From positions 1 to 25,850 of the forward strand of contig DATAZV010000016.1 in assembly GCA_036271855.1 (NCBI GenBank): a stretch of DNA of 25,850 nt. Reading direction: 5' to 3'. Shown here piece after piece: positions 1 through 11,029 of this stretch. This DNA comes from JAQGMJ01 sp036271855 (GTDB lineage Bacteria; Pseudomonadota; Gammaproteobacteria; Burkholderiales; JAEUOS01). The position numbers were made by a program, and so were the translations under genes. How positions within the stretch are numbered: the stretch's first letter is position 1; the number at the start of each line of letters is the position of its first letter. The notes below the pieces were generated by a model. It was given only the letters and a program-made list of their open reading frames with translations. It did not search any database and was not told where the DNA came from.

Positions 1-14
1 AGGATCGCGTCCAT
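1..14 (-). CDS. Start of an unidentified downstream gene (partial, 4 codons)
   Basis: An ATG at 14-12 on the minus strand overlaps the TGA stop of the permease gene in a TGATG arrangement, the usual sign of translational coupling inside an operon. Only the residues M-D-A-I can be read before the window edge, so the product cannot be identified. By context it may be another component or enzyme of the hydantoin/amino-acid uptake operon. Confidence 0.3.
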
Positions 15-706
15 CACTTTTTCCAGGCGAAGCGGGTTTCGACCCAGCGGCCGAAAATCACCACCGGGATGAACAGCAGCAGGTAGGCCAGGGCGCCCAC
101 GGTCATCGGCGTGGCGTTGCCGGCCTGGCTGGCGGAAGAGGAGGCTTGGTTGAGGATTTCGCTCAGCGCCACCACCGAGCCCAGCGCGGTGCCCTTGGTG
201 ATCGAAATCACCCGGTTGGTCAGCGGCGGAATGGTCATGCGCACCGCCTGCGGCAGCACCACGAAGGCCAGGGTCTGCGCGCGTGACAAACCGGTGGAAC
301 GCGCCGCCTCCCACTGCCCGCGCGGCACCGCGACAATGCCGGCCCAGAAAATCTCCTCGGCGAAGGCCGCCAGCACCAGGCTCAGCGCCACCCAGGTGGC
401 GGCAAATGCGGAGAGCGATGCCCCGGCGTAGGGCAGGGCGAAGAACAGCAGGATGATCAGCACCAGCGGCGGCAGCGCGCGCATGATGTCGGCAAACATG
501 ATGATGAAAAAGTTCGCCGCCTTGACGCGAAAGGAACGCAGCAGCGCCAGCGCGAGTCCCAGCAGAACGCCGGCGACGATCACCGCTAGCGCGAGGTAAA
601 CAGTGGTGACAAAGCCCTTGGCGATCCCCGGCAGGTATTGGCGCGCGATGTCCAGGTTGAAAAAGCTGAACACAAAGCGGTCCCAGCCGCTCATGGTCGC
701 GTTCAT
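14..706 (-). CDS. Polar amino acid-type ABC transporter permease
   Basis: A 230-aa inner-membrane permease of the His/Glu/Gln/Arg/opine (HisM/GlnP) family, forming the pore through which the solute passes. Hydrophobic segments lie near residues 27-57, 65-90, 98-118 and 200-220. The cytoplasmic EAA-type loop that contacts the ATPase is visible as EAARSTGLSRAQTLAFVVLP near residues 133-152. Length is normal for the family. It starts 7 bases after the ATPase stop and its own TGA overlaps the next ATG, so it is an internal operon gene. Substrate is not readable; the hydantoinase and carbamoylase upstream suggest a hydantoin, carbamoyl amino acid or amino acid. The family assignment is firm, the substrate is inference. 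A second in-frame ATG at 694 is an alternative start; neither has a clear ribosome binding site. Confidence 0.93.
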   Translation of the reverse strand: MNATMSGWDRFVFSFFNLDIARQYLPGIAKGFVTTVYLALAVIVAGVLLGLALALLRSFRVKAANFFIIMFADIMRALPPLVLIILLFFALPYAGASLSAFAATWVALSLVLAAFAEEIFWAGIVAVPRGQWEAARSTGLSRAQTLAFVVLPQAVRMTIPPLTNRVISITKGTALGSVVALSEILNQASSSASQAGNATPMTVGALAYLLLFIPVVIFGRWVETRFAWKK

Positions 707-713
707 GCCGTGT

Positions 714-1451
714 TCAATGCTGCAGGCGCGACAGGAACTCTCGCAGTCGCTCGTGCCTGGGGTTGCCGAACATGTCTTCCGGCGCGCCTTGGTCGGCGAT
801 CACGCCCTTGTCCATGAAAATCACCCGGTCGGCGGCGGCGCGCGCAAAGGCCATTTCGTGGCTCACCACCACCATGGTCATGCCGGACTCCTTCAGTTCG
901 CGCATCACCTTGAGCACGCCGCCCACCAGTTCCGGGTCGAGCGCGCTGGTGGGCTCGTCGAACAGCACGATGCGCGGCTCCAGGGCGAGGGAGCGGGCGA
1001 TGCCGACGCGCTGCTGCTGGCCGCCGGAAAGTTCATTCGGGTAGGCCTCCACCTTTTCGGCCAGGCCGACGCGTGCCAGCGCCGCGCGCCCTTTTTCCTC
1101 CGCCGCCTCTTTTTCCATGCCCTGCACCTTGCGCAGGGCCAGCGTCACATTGCCCAGCGCCGTCATGTGCGGATAGAGGTTGAAGGATTGGAACACCATG
1201 CCGATTTTTTGCCGCAACCGGTTTAGGTCGACACCGGGGCGCAGGATGTCGACGCCGTCGACCAGGATGGAGCCGCTCTCCGGTTCCTCCAGCCGGTTGC
1301 AGCAGCGCAACAGCGTGCTCTTGCCCGAGCCGGAGGGGCCGATGATGAATACCAGCTCGTTTTCATTCACCGCCAGGTCGATGCCCTTGAGCACCGGGGT
1401 GGCGCCGTAGGACTTGTGCAGGGCGGCGATGTCGAGGATCGCTTTGCTCAT
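714..1451 (-). CDS. Polar amino acid-type ABC transporter ATP-binding protein
   Basis: A 245-aa ABC ATPase of the GlnQ/HisP type that energises the adjacent permease at the cytoplasmic face. Visible motifs: Walker A GPSGSGKST at residues 38-46, Q-loop in VFQSFNLYPH near 87-95, ABC signature LSGGQ at 141-145, Walker B IVLFDEP at 161-167 and the switch His198 in VVSHEM. All catalytic elements are intact. It lies 69 bases after the solute-binding protein gene, and that gap contains a rho-independent terminator whose U-tract ends about 19 bases before this ATG. No obvious Shine-Dalgarno sequence precedes the ATG, so expression is probably well below that of the binding protein. The ATG at 1451 fits the usual N-terminus of the family. 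Confidence 0.96.
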   Translation of the reverse strand: MSKAILDIAALHKSYGATPVLKGIDLAVNENELVFIIGPSGSGKSTLLRCCNRLEEPESGSILVDGVDILRPGVDLNRLRQKIGMVFQSFNLYPHMTALGNVTLALRKVQGMEKEAAEEKGRAALARVGLAEKVEAYPNELSGGQQQRVGIARSLALEPRIVLFDEPTSALDPELVGGVLKVMRELKESGMTMVVVSHEMAFARAAADRVIFMDKGVIADQGAPEDMFGNPRHERLREFLSRLQH

Positions 1452-1469
1452 GAATTGCGCGCGAGATTT

Positions 1470-1499
1470 AAAAACAAACGCCGGCGCGAGGCCGGCGTT
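1470..1499 (-). terminator. Intrinsic terminator between binding protein and ATPase genes
   Basis: Read on the minus strand: a perfect 9-bp stem, AACGCCGGC (1499-1491) with GCCGGCGTT (85-77 of the 1400s), a 5-base loop, then TGTTTTTAAAT. It lies directly after the solute-binding protein stop codon. It can end most transcripts while letting some read into the ATPase/permease genes, a common way of making the binding protein in excess. Confidence 0.8.
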
Positions 1500-1520
1500 G
1501 CAGCCGTTGTCAGATATCGC

Positions 1521-2372
1521 TTAGGAGCACTTGGGTGTAACCGGTGTCGGGTCGTAGCCGGGCATGCCCGGAACACCAGTGCCGGCCACCGGCTTCATCG
1601 CCGCGGAGTCCGGCGCGGCCTTGGCGCCGAACCACTTCTCGTGCAACTTGCCGATGGTCCCATCGACCTTCATGCACTTGAGCACCATCGAGACCTTGGC
1701 GCGGCCCTCGGTGTCGTCCTTGCGAAAGGGAATCGCCCACACCAGGCCGGTCTTGATCAGGTAGCTGGTCTTGAGCAGGGGGTTCTGCTTCGCCGCCCAT
1801 TGCGCCACGGTGTTGCCGGCGAGATTGGCGTCGGCGCGGCCGGAGAGCACGGCCTGCACGGCATCGGCATTGGTGTCATAGACGTCGTACTTGTAGCCGT
1901 ACTTGGCCATATTGTCCTTGGCCCAGCTCTCGTAGGCTGAGCCCTTGTTGACCGTGATGGTCTTGCCTTTCAACTCGTCCAGCGACTTGATGTCGCCTGC
2001 GGTCTTTTTTTGCACGAACAGGTAGTCCGTATCCAGGTAGCCCTCGGTGAACAGCAGGGCGTCGGCGCGCTCCTTGGTCACGGTGGTGGGGGCGAGAATG
2101 AAATCGTATTTCTTCGCGTTCAGGCCGGGGATCAGGCCGGAGAACTGGGTACCTTCGATGTCGATCGGCTTGCCCAGGCGTTTTGCGATCTCGTTGCCGA
2201 GGTCGATGTTGAAGCCTTCCAGGCCGCCGCCCATTTTCACCATTGCATGTGGCGCAAAGGTGGCGTCCACCGCCGTCTTGATGGTTTGCGCGTAGGCGGC
2301 GCCACTCAATGCCACGCTGGCTGACAGCGCCAGCACCATCGTCCTGATCACGTTTGCTCCCTTGCTTGTCAT
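1521..2372 (-). CDS. Periplasmic amino acid-type solute-binding protein (SBP family 3)
   Basis: A 283-aa extracytoplasmic receptor of bacterial solute-binding family 3 that delivers ligand to the ABC transporter encoded downstream. A Sec signal peptide is seen: basic start, hydrophobic core MVLALSASVALSG and a likely cut after AYA (28/29). The mature part has the family pattern: GGGLEGFNIDLGNEIAKRLG, then FSGLIPGLNAKKYDFILAPTTVTKERA, and the SLDELKGKTITVNKGSAYESW region. The start at 2372 is preceded by AGGA at 7-base spacing; ATG at 2339 is less likely. The C-terminal tail after KWFG (about residues 249-283) is longer than usual, rich in Pro and Gly, and ends in Cys. The ligand cannot be read; context suggests a hydantoin-derived or amino-acid-like compound. 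Confidence 0.94.
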   Translation of the reverse strand: MTSKGANVIRTMVLALSASVALSGAAYAQTIKTAVDATFAPHAMVKMGGGLEGFNIDLGNEIAKRLGKPIDIEGTQFSGLIPGLNAKKYDFILAPTTVTKERADALLFTEGYLDTDYLFVQKKTAGDIKSLDELKGKTITVNKGSAYESWAKDNMAKYGYKYDVYDTNADAVQAVLSGRADANLAGNTVAQWAAKQNPLLKTSYLIKTGLVWAIPFRKDDTEGRAKVSMVLKCMKVDGTIGKLHEKWFGAKAAPDSAAMKPVAGTGVPGMPGYDPTPVTPKCS

Positions 2373-2434
2373 AACATTTCCTGGTTAAACATCAGTCATG
2401 GGATAGCATCCATCATGCCATAGCTTGGGTAGCA

Positions 2435-3367
2435 TTATTCCGTCACCGGTTTGCCGGCGCCGACTCTTTCGACGATCAACTTGTAGTGCTCGGGCCGCCG
2501 GTGCTTGGTGAAATTGAACACGTGCTCGCGGAAGGTATCGCCCAGGGCGAGGTCGCAGTTGGTGAAAATCACCTCATCCTCTTCAGTCGAGGATTGTGCT
2601 GCGATCTCCCCGGTGGGCGAGACGATTGCCGATCCCGCGATCATGTGAAAACCGTCCTCCGCACCACATTTGGCGGCCGCGCCCACCCATAGTGCATTCT
2701 CGTGCGCGTGCGCCTGCAAAAGGAGCAGATGGTGAAACATGCGCAGGTGCGGCGGCTCCGGCCAGTGGATATTGACCGAGGGCGTGTTGTAGCCCAGCAC
2801 CACCACTTCCGCGCTTTGCAGGCTCATGACGCGAAAGGTTTCGGGCCAGCGGCGGTCGTTGCAAATGCACATGCCCATTTTCGTGCCCATGGTCTCCCAC
2901 ACCTTGAAGCCCTCGTTGCCGACGTTGAAGTAAAGCTTCTCCAGGTGCTGGAAAGGGGCTTTTGGCTTGTGGTCGGCGTGGCCGGGCAGGTGCACCTTGC
3001 GGTAGCGGCCGACAATCTTGCCGCCCTGATCCACCAGCACGGCGGTGTTGTAGCGCTCGCCTTCGGGTGTCAGTTCCGCGTAGCCCAGGTAGAAGCCGAT
3101 GCCGTACTTCTTTGCCTCGTCGAACAGCGGCTGGGTCGCGGCATTGGGCATCGAGCGTTCGTAAAAGCGGTCGATCTGCTCTTGATCTTCCATCCAGTAG
3201 CGGGGGAAAAAGGTGGTCAGAGCGAGTTCGGGAAAGACCACGAATTTCGCGCTGCGCGCATGCGCCTCGCGCAACAGTTCGAGCAGGCGCTTGACCACGG
3301 CTTCACGCGTATCGGCCAGGTGGATCGGGCCGAGCTGCGCCACGGCCATCGGAAAGGGACGTTTCAT
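2435..3367 (-). CDS. N-carbamoyl-D-amino acid amidohydrolase (D-carbamoylase)
   Basis: A 310-aa nitrilase-superfamily enzyme expected to hydrolyse N-carbamoyl-D-amino acids to the D-amino acid, CO2 and ammonia in the cytoplasm. The nitrilase triad is complete: Glu47 (FPELALTTFFPRYW), Lys124 (YRKVHLPGH) and Cys169 (ICNDRRWPE). From memory, the stretches FPELALTTFFPR, YRKVHLPGH, FQHLEK, ICNDRRWPET, GYNTP, FHHLL and HxFNFxxHRxPxHY match the known Agrobacterium-type D-carbamoylases, and length (about 305 aa) agrees. Its ATG overlaps the hydantoinase stop by 4 bases (ATGA), so the two are translationally coupled, matching the consecutive steps hydantoin -> N-carbamoyl amino acid -> amino acid. Beta-ureidopropionase is the main alternative, but the motif pattern favours D-carbamoylase. 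Confidence 0.92.
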   Translation of the reverse strand: MKRPFPMAVAQLGPIHLADTREAVVKRLLELLREAHARSAKFVVFPELALTTFFPRYWMEDQEQIDRFYERSMPNAATQPLFDEAKKYGIGFYLGYAELTPEGERYNTAVLVDQGGKIVGRYRKVHLPGHADHKPKAPFQHLEKLYFNVGNEGFKVWETMGTKMGMCICNDRRWPETFRVMSLQSAEVVVLGYNTPSVNIHWPEPPHLRMFHHLLLLQAHAHENALWVGAAAKCGAEDGFHMIAGSAIVSPTGEIAAQSSTEEDEVIFTNCDLALGDTFREHVFNFTKHRRPEHYKLIVERVGAGKPVTE

Positions 3368-4848
3368 TTTTCTGACGTTTCAGTTGAGATGAGGGATTTG
3401 AACAGGCGCATCTGCGCCGAGGGCTTGCGATCCACCCGCAGCGGCCCCGGCGTCTTGCGGGCGATGAAGTTGCCGCTGCCGCGCTCGGCCCGCAGCTCGC
3501 CGTTTTCGACCACTACGCGGCCGCGATTGATCACCGTCACCGGCCAGCCGGTGATTTCGCGACCCTCGTAAGGTGTATAGCCGACGTTGTCGTGAATGTT
3601 GGCAGCCGTGATGGTGGTGGCTTTTTCCGCGTCCCAGATTGCCATGTCGGCGTCCAGGCCCACCGCGATGGCGCCCTTGCGGTGCGCCAGGCCGTACATC
3701 TGCGCGTGGTTGGTGGCCGTCAGCGCGACGAATTGCTTGATCGTCATGCGTCCCTTGAGCACGCCTTCGGAGAACAGCAACGGCAAACGTAACTCCAGAC
3801 CCGGCACGCCGTTGGCCATGTCCTTGAAGGTGGTCTTGTCGCCTTTGGGCAGCTTGCCGGATTCGTCAAAGCGATAGGGCGCATGGTCGGAGGAATAGAC
3901 CTGGAAGGTGCCGTTTGTCAGGCCCTCCCACACCGCTTCCTGCGAGGCAGCGTCGCGTGGCGGCGGGCTGCAGCAGAACATCGCGCCGTCCAGCCCCGGC
4001 CGGTCGATGTCCTTGGCGGTAAGAAACAGGTATTGTGGGCAGGTCTCGCCATAAACGCGTACGCCGAGGGTTTGCGCCGCCCGGATGTTGCGCACTGCCT
4101 CGATGCCCGACACATGCACCACCAGCACCGGCGTATCCAGCAGGCGGGAGAACTGGATCACCCGATGCGTCGCTTCGCTCTCGGCCAGCGGGTCATGCGC
4201 CACCGCGTGGAATTTCGGCGCACCGTGCCCATTGGCCAGCAGGCGCTGGGCGATCCACTTGATGACGTCGTTGTTTTCCGCGTGCACCATCACCAGGGCA
4301 CCGGCGCGGCCTGCGAGGTCCAGCACGTCGAGCAACTGGCCGTCGTCCAGTTTCAGCTTGTCGTAGGTCATGTAGACCTTGAACGACGTATAGCCCTTGC
4401 GGATCAGCTCCGGCAAATCGACCGCCAGGGCCTGCGGCGTCGGATCGGAGACGATCAGGTGAAAACTGTAGTCGATCACCGCCTTCGGTCCCGCGCAGGC
4501 GTGATAGTCCTCCACGACTTTCGGTAGCGACATGCCGCGATGCTGGGCCGCGAAGGGGATGATGGTGGTGGTGCCGCCAAAGGCTGCCGAGACAGTGGCG
4601 GAATAAAAATCGTCCGCCGTCATCAGGCCGCTGGCGGAGAGCTGCTCCACATGGCAATGACTGTCGATGCCGCCGGGCAGCACGTAACGGCCTTCCGCAT
4701 CGATGTCGTGCGCGGCGGGTGCCAGGCGATCGGCAATCATCGCGATGCGACCGTCGCGCACGCCGATGTCGCCGCGCATGGTGGTCGAGGCGTTGACGAT
4801 CACGGCGTTGCGGATGGTCAAATCAAGTTCGTTGTCGGGCAATTCCAT
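3364..4848 (-). CDS. hydA: D-hydantoinase / dihydropyrimidinase-family cyclic amidohydrolase
   Basis: A 494-aa cyclic amidohydrolase that opens hydantoin or dihydropyrimidine rings to N-carbamoyl amino acids. The binuclear metal site of the family can be traced: His64 and His66 (GGIDSHCHVEQ), the lysine expected to be carbamylated Lys157 (TSFKVYMTYD), His189 (VHAENND), His245 (VVHVSG) and Asp321 (SSDHAPY). The first motif is SHCHVEQ rather than the common PHTHLE, so this is a divergent subgroup and its ring preference is uncertain; allantoin-like substrates are not excluded. First gene of the minus-strand operon, overlapping the carbamoylase by 4 bases. Start choice: GAGGA abuts the ATG at 4848 with almost no spacing, whereas it sits 6 bases before an in-frame TTG at 4842, which may be the true start. 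Confidence 0.92.
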   Translation of the reverse strand: MELPDNELDLTIRNAVIVNASTTMRGDIGVRDGRIAMIADRLAPAAHDIDAEGRYVLPGGIDSHCHVEQLSASGLMTADDFYSATVSAAFGGTTTIIPFAAQHRGMSLPKVVEDYHACAGPKAVIDYSFHLIVSDPTPQALAVDLPELIRKGYTSFKVYMTYDKLKLDDGQLLDVLDLAGRAGALVMVHAENNDVIKWIAQRLLANGHGAPKFHAVAHDPLAESEATHRVIQFSRLLDTPVLVVHVSGIEAVRNIRAAQTLGVRVYGETCPQYLFLTAKDIDRPGLDGAMFCCSPPPRDAASQEAVWEGLTNGTFQVYSSDHAPYRFDESGKLPKGDKTTFKDMANGVPGLELRLPLLFSEGVLKGRMTIKQFVALTATNHAQMYGLAHRKGAIAVGLDADMAIWDAEKATTITAANIHDNVGYTPYEGREITGWPVTVINRGRVVVENGELRAERGSGNFIARKTPGPLRVDRKPSAQMRLFKSLISTETSEK

Positions 4849-4871
4849 TCCTCAATTCGTGTGCCGCGAAT

Positions 4872-4883
4872 TTGTCGCGACAA
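4872..4883. promoter_or_regulatory. Perfect 12-base palindrome, candidate operator
   Basis: TTGTCGCGACAA is a perfect inverted repeat in the 137-base gap between the divergent hydantoinase operon and the DHDPS-family gene. It is 24 bases before the hydantoinase ATG and downstream of a possible minus-strand -10 (TATATT, 4915-4910), a position suited to repression. The TTGT...ACAA arms resemble those of many GntR- and LacI-type operators. No regulator gene is in the window, so the assignment is inference. Confidence 0.4.
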
Positions 4884-4985
4884 TCATCACATTCATCCTG
4901 CACGCTACTAATATAAGCCGAATCCGGAAAACGGGCTGCCGGCATATTCGGTACACTTTCGTTTTCCTCTCCGCAAGCGCACATC

Positions 4986-5942
4986 ATGGCCACCAAGCTC
5001 AACGAATCCGCCGCCGGCATGTACGTAATTTCCGCCACGCCTTTTACTGAACAGGGCGCGCTGGACCTGGACTCCACCAAAAGCCTGATGGACTTTTACC
5101 TGCAGTGCGGCGTCACCGGCTTCACCATCCTGGGCATCATGGGCGAAGCGCCCAAGCTCTCCGGTGAAGAGAGCATGTTGTTTGCCAACGCCGCGCTTAA
5201 ACAGATCAATGGCCGCGTGCCGACCATCGTCGGCGCTTCCGCCGCCGGTCTCGACAATCTCGCGACCTTCTCCAAAAAAGTGATGGACGCAGGCGCCGCC
5301 GGCGTGATGGTCGCCCCGGTGCCCGGCCTGAAGTCGGATGAACAGGTGTACGGATACTTCGAGCAGGTGGCCAAGCGCCTCGAAGGCATTCCCTGGGTGC
5401 TGCAGGACTATCCCTTCGTCACCACCGTCTACATGTCGCCCGCCGTCATCCTGAAAATGATCGCCGACTTTCCCAACCTGGTGATGGTCAAGCACGAAGA
5501 CTGGCCGGGCCTGTCGAAGATCAGCAAGCTGCGCGAGGCGGAAAAGAACGGCAGCCGCCGCGTCTCCATCCTGGTCGGCAACGGCGGCATCCACTACCCG
5601 CAGGAACTGGCACGCGGTGTAGACGGCGCCATGACCGGCTTCGCCTACCCCGAAGCGTTGGTCAAGACCTATGACCTGTTCAAGGCCGGCAAGACCGAAG
5701 AGGCCGAAGACGTCTACGACGCCTACCTGCCGATCGTGCGCCAGGAGCTGCAGCCGGGCCTGGGCCTGGCGGTGCGCAAATACATCCTGATGCAGCGCGG
5801 CGCCATCAAGAGCGAGGCGATCCGCGCCCCCGGCCCCAAGCTGACCAGGCTGGACAAGGAAGAGGTCGACCACCTGGTGCGCCGGATGGAGCGCCGGGTC
5901 AAGCAACTGGGCGCGCTGGCGCCGCAAAAGCTGGCGGCCTGA
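4986..5942 (+). CDS. Dihydrodipicolinate synthase/N-acetylneuraminate lyase family protein
   Basis: A 318-aa class I aldolase-type (TIM barrel) enzyme that should form a Schiff base with an alpha-keto acid. Family residues are in place: Tyr142 (VLQDYPF) and the Schiff-base Lys169 (LVMVKHED). The loop usually written GTTGE is GIMGEA here (50-55), and the region after Lys169 (HEDWPGLSKI) differs from true DapA, so this is unlikely to be the lysine-biosynthesis enzyme. The extended C-terminus (about residues 290-318) is helical and basic. It is transcribed away from the hydantoinase operon and could process a keto acid formed downstream of D-amino acid release, or the reverse. The exact reaction is unknown. 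ATG 4986 has no strong Shine-Dalgarno sequence; no better start is seen. Confidence 0.9.
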   Translation: MATKLNESAAGMYVISATPFTEQGALDLDSTKSLMDFYLQCGVTGFTILGIMGEAPKLSGEESMLFANAALKQINGRVPTIVGASAAGLDNLATFSKKVMDAGAAGVMVAPVPGLKSDEQVYGYFEQVAKRLEGIPWVLQDYPFVTTVYMSPAVILKMIADFPNLVMVKHEDWPGLSKISKLREAEKNGSRRVSILVGNGGIHYPQELARGVDGAMTGFAYPEALVKTYDLFKAGKTEEAEDVYDAYLPIVRQELQPGLGLAVRKYILMQRGAIKSEAIRAPGPKLTRLDKEEVDHLVRRMERRVKQLGALAPQKLAA

Positions 5943-5961
5943 GGTTCTGTACGGCGGGGCG

Positions 5962-6366
5962 CTATTTGCCCGGAACCGGTGCCACCGCGCACGCGTAGGT
6001 GACGCAGGGCCGCGGTCCCCGCCAGGGCGGCGGCGCCCGCGTGCCCGGCGTCTGTCGCAGCTCATCCCAGGCCAGGTAAGCCGCGATGCCCTCGATGCGT
6101 GCATCGAGGTCCCGGCGCTTGAAGTTGTCGAACACCAGTACCTGCAGGTTCTTGCCGCATGGGCTTGCCTCGGCCAGGAGCCGGCGTGGGTCGCGGATGC
6201 CGTGATGCAGGGCATCGCCTATCTGCTCGTGCATGCACTCGCGCGAATAGCGCAGTTCGTTCACGTAGAGGGCATGGCGATCGGTGGCTTCGGCATCGGT
6301 GGTGGCGAGTTGCGCCAGCACGATTTGCGGCAGCAAGGCAAAAAGGGCAAGGAAATTGCGTGTCAT
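5962..6366 (-). CDS. Small secreted protein of unknown function
   Basis: A 134-aa reading frame not recognised as a known family. Starting at the ATG at 6366, it opens with a likely Sec signal peptide (TRNFLALFALLPQIVLAQL, cut probably after VLA). The mature part contains Cys residues in YSRECMHEQI, ASPCGKN, RPCVTYACAV, four in all, compatible with two disulfides in the periplasm. The open frame continues upstream to 6519, but those residues overlap the start of the oxoprolinase gene and lack a signal-like character, so the shorter form is preferred. It is convergent with the lyase gene (19-base gap) and divergent from the oxoprolinase gene. Function unknown; codon use looks like that of its neighbours. 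Confidence 0.62.
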   Translation of the reverse strand: MTRNFLALFALLPQIVLAQLATTDAEATDRHALYVNELRYSRECMHEQIGDALHHGIRDPRRLLAEASPCGKNLQVLVFDNFKRRDLDARIEGIAAYLAWDELRQTPGTRAPPPWRGPRPCVTYACAVAPVPGK

Positions 6367-6390
6367 GGCATGGTTCGTTTGAAGCAGGCC

Positions 6391-6401
6391 AAGTATACGG
6401 A
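6391..6401. promoter_or_regulatory. GTATAC-containing site upstream of oxoprolinase gene
   Basis: AAGTATACGGA lies in the divergent gap between the small secreted protein and the oxoprolinase. It matches 10 of 11 bases of the site GAGTATAC-type element upstream of the aminotransferase read on the opposite strand (AAGTATACAGA, 19717-19707). The two other GTATAC hexamers I found in the window are in the aminotransferase promoter region. It may be a binding site for the same regulator, but a single hexamer could be chance. Confidence 0.25.
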
Positions 6402-6511
6402 GGTCGCGGAAGGCTCGGTGTCGAGCCGAGGCGGCGCAAACCGCCCGGCGGTCTAAAATGCGGCAATGAACATGGCCTGATGGCCCGTTGAACTCAACCC
6501 AAGTCAAAGCG

Positions 6512-10120
<3,609 letters not shown>

Positions 10121-10179
10121 GGGCGGAGGCCCCGGAATCGGAGATAATCGGCTTGACCTCAATAAATCAAAATCAATCC

Positions 10180-10980
10180 ATGGCCCGCTTTTCTCCCGCC
10201 ACCGCCTGGCTCGGCGCGCTGTGCCTTTGTCTTGCCGGCGTCGCCCAGGCGCAATCGACGGGTGCGCCGGAAGCGAAAGCCGCCGCCACACCCGCCAGGG
10301 ACTGGACCGGCTACGTTGGCGCCGGCGCGCTGGCCTTCCCCAAATACGTGGGCGGCAAGGGCAGCACCGTCTGGCCGGTGCCCCTGCTGTCGTTCGAATA
10401 CAAGGAAACCTTCTACGTCGACCTGCTGCGCGCCGGGGTGCGCCTGTGGTCCAGCGCCGACCAGAAAGTCGCCATCGGCCTGGCCGCCGAGCCGCGCTTT
10501 GGCTACAAGAGCAGTGACGGCGCGCGCCTGGCCGGCATGGGCGAGCGCCACCTGAGCATCGAGGCCGGCCCCAGCCTGGAATGGGAGACTCCGCTGGTTT
10601 TGCTCAACCTGGCCTACTTCGCCGACATCACCGGCAGCAGCAAGGGCGGCTCCCTGCATGGCACGGCGTACAAGCAGATCGTCGATACACCCAAGTGGGA
10701 CGTCGGCCCCTATGTCGGCTTCGAGCGCATCGATACCAAAGCGGCGAACTACTATTTCGGCGTGACGCCGGCCGAAGCCATCGCCGGCCGTCCGGCCTAC
10801 CAGGCCGGCGCCAGCACCAACTGGAATATCGGCCTTTCCGGCGCCTACAAGTTCAGCAAGCCTTATGCCCTGATGTTCGGGGTGCAGAACACGCACCTGG
10901 GCAATGGCGCCGGCGCCAGCCCGATCGTCGAGACGCGCAATGCCACCATGGGCTATATCGGGCTGGGGTGGACGCTGTAG
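10180..10980 (+). CDS. MipA/OmpV family outer membrane protein
   Basis: A 266-aa protein with a clear Sec signal peptide (hydrophobic core ATAWLGALCLCLAGVAQAQ, cut after AQA near residue 24). The mature chain alternates polar and aromatic residues like a small beta-barrel, opens with DWTGYVGAGALAFPKYVGGKGSTVWPVPLLSFEYKETFYVD, which is the MipA/OmpV opening pattern, and ends in GYIGLGWTL, a barrel-type C-terminal strand. MipA was described as a scaffold for murein enzymes; most family members are uncharacterised outer membrane proteins. The ATG at 10180 is chosen because the signal peptide begins there; the open frame extends upstream only because of overlap with the previous gene. It follows the oxoprolinase by 59 bases on the same strand and could be co-transcribed. 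Confidence 0.9.
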   Translation: MARFSPATAWLGALCLCLAGVAQAQSTGAPEAKAAATPARDWTGYVGAGALAFPKYVGGKGSTVWPVPLLSFEYKETFYVDLLRAGVRLWSSADQKVAIGLAAEPRFGYKSSDGARLAGMGERHLSIEAGPSLEWETPLVLLNLAYFADITGSSKGGSLHGTAYKQIVDTPKWDVGPYVGFERIDTKAANYYFGVTPAEAIAGRPAYQAGASTNWNIGLSGAYKFSKPYALMFGVQNTHLGNGAGASPIVETRNATMGYIGLGWTL

Positions 10981-11029
10981 CAGGCGCGGTATCCTGGAGG
11001 CGTCTCTTGCCCGCGTTCAGGGAATCAGC

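Noticed and set aside
4916..4950. CCGAAT...ATTCGG inverted repeat upstream of the lyase gene
   Set aside because: Only six base pairs around a loop of more than 20 bases; too weak to claim.
4908..6215. 435-codon minus-strand frame opposite the DHDPS-family gene
   Set aside because: Antisense shadow of a gene with intact catalytic residues; no recognisable domain, and it would run into the divergent control region.
6411..6428. GGCTCG-GTGT-CGAGCC hairpin in the oxoprolinase upstream region
   Set aside because: Short GC-rich hairpins are frequent at this base composition; no T-tract or conserved context supports a terminator or operator.
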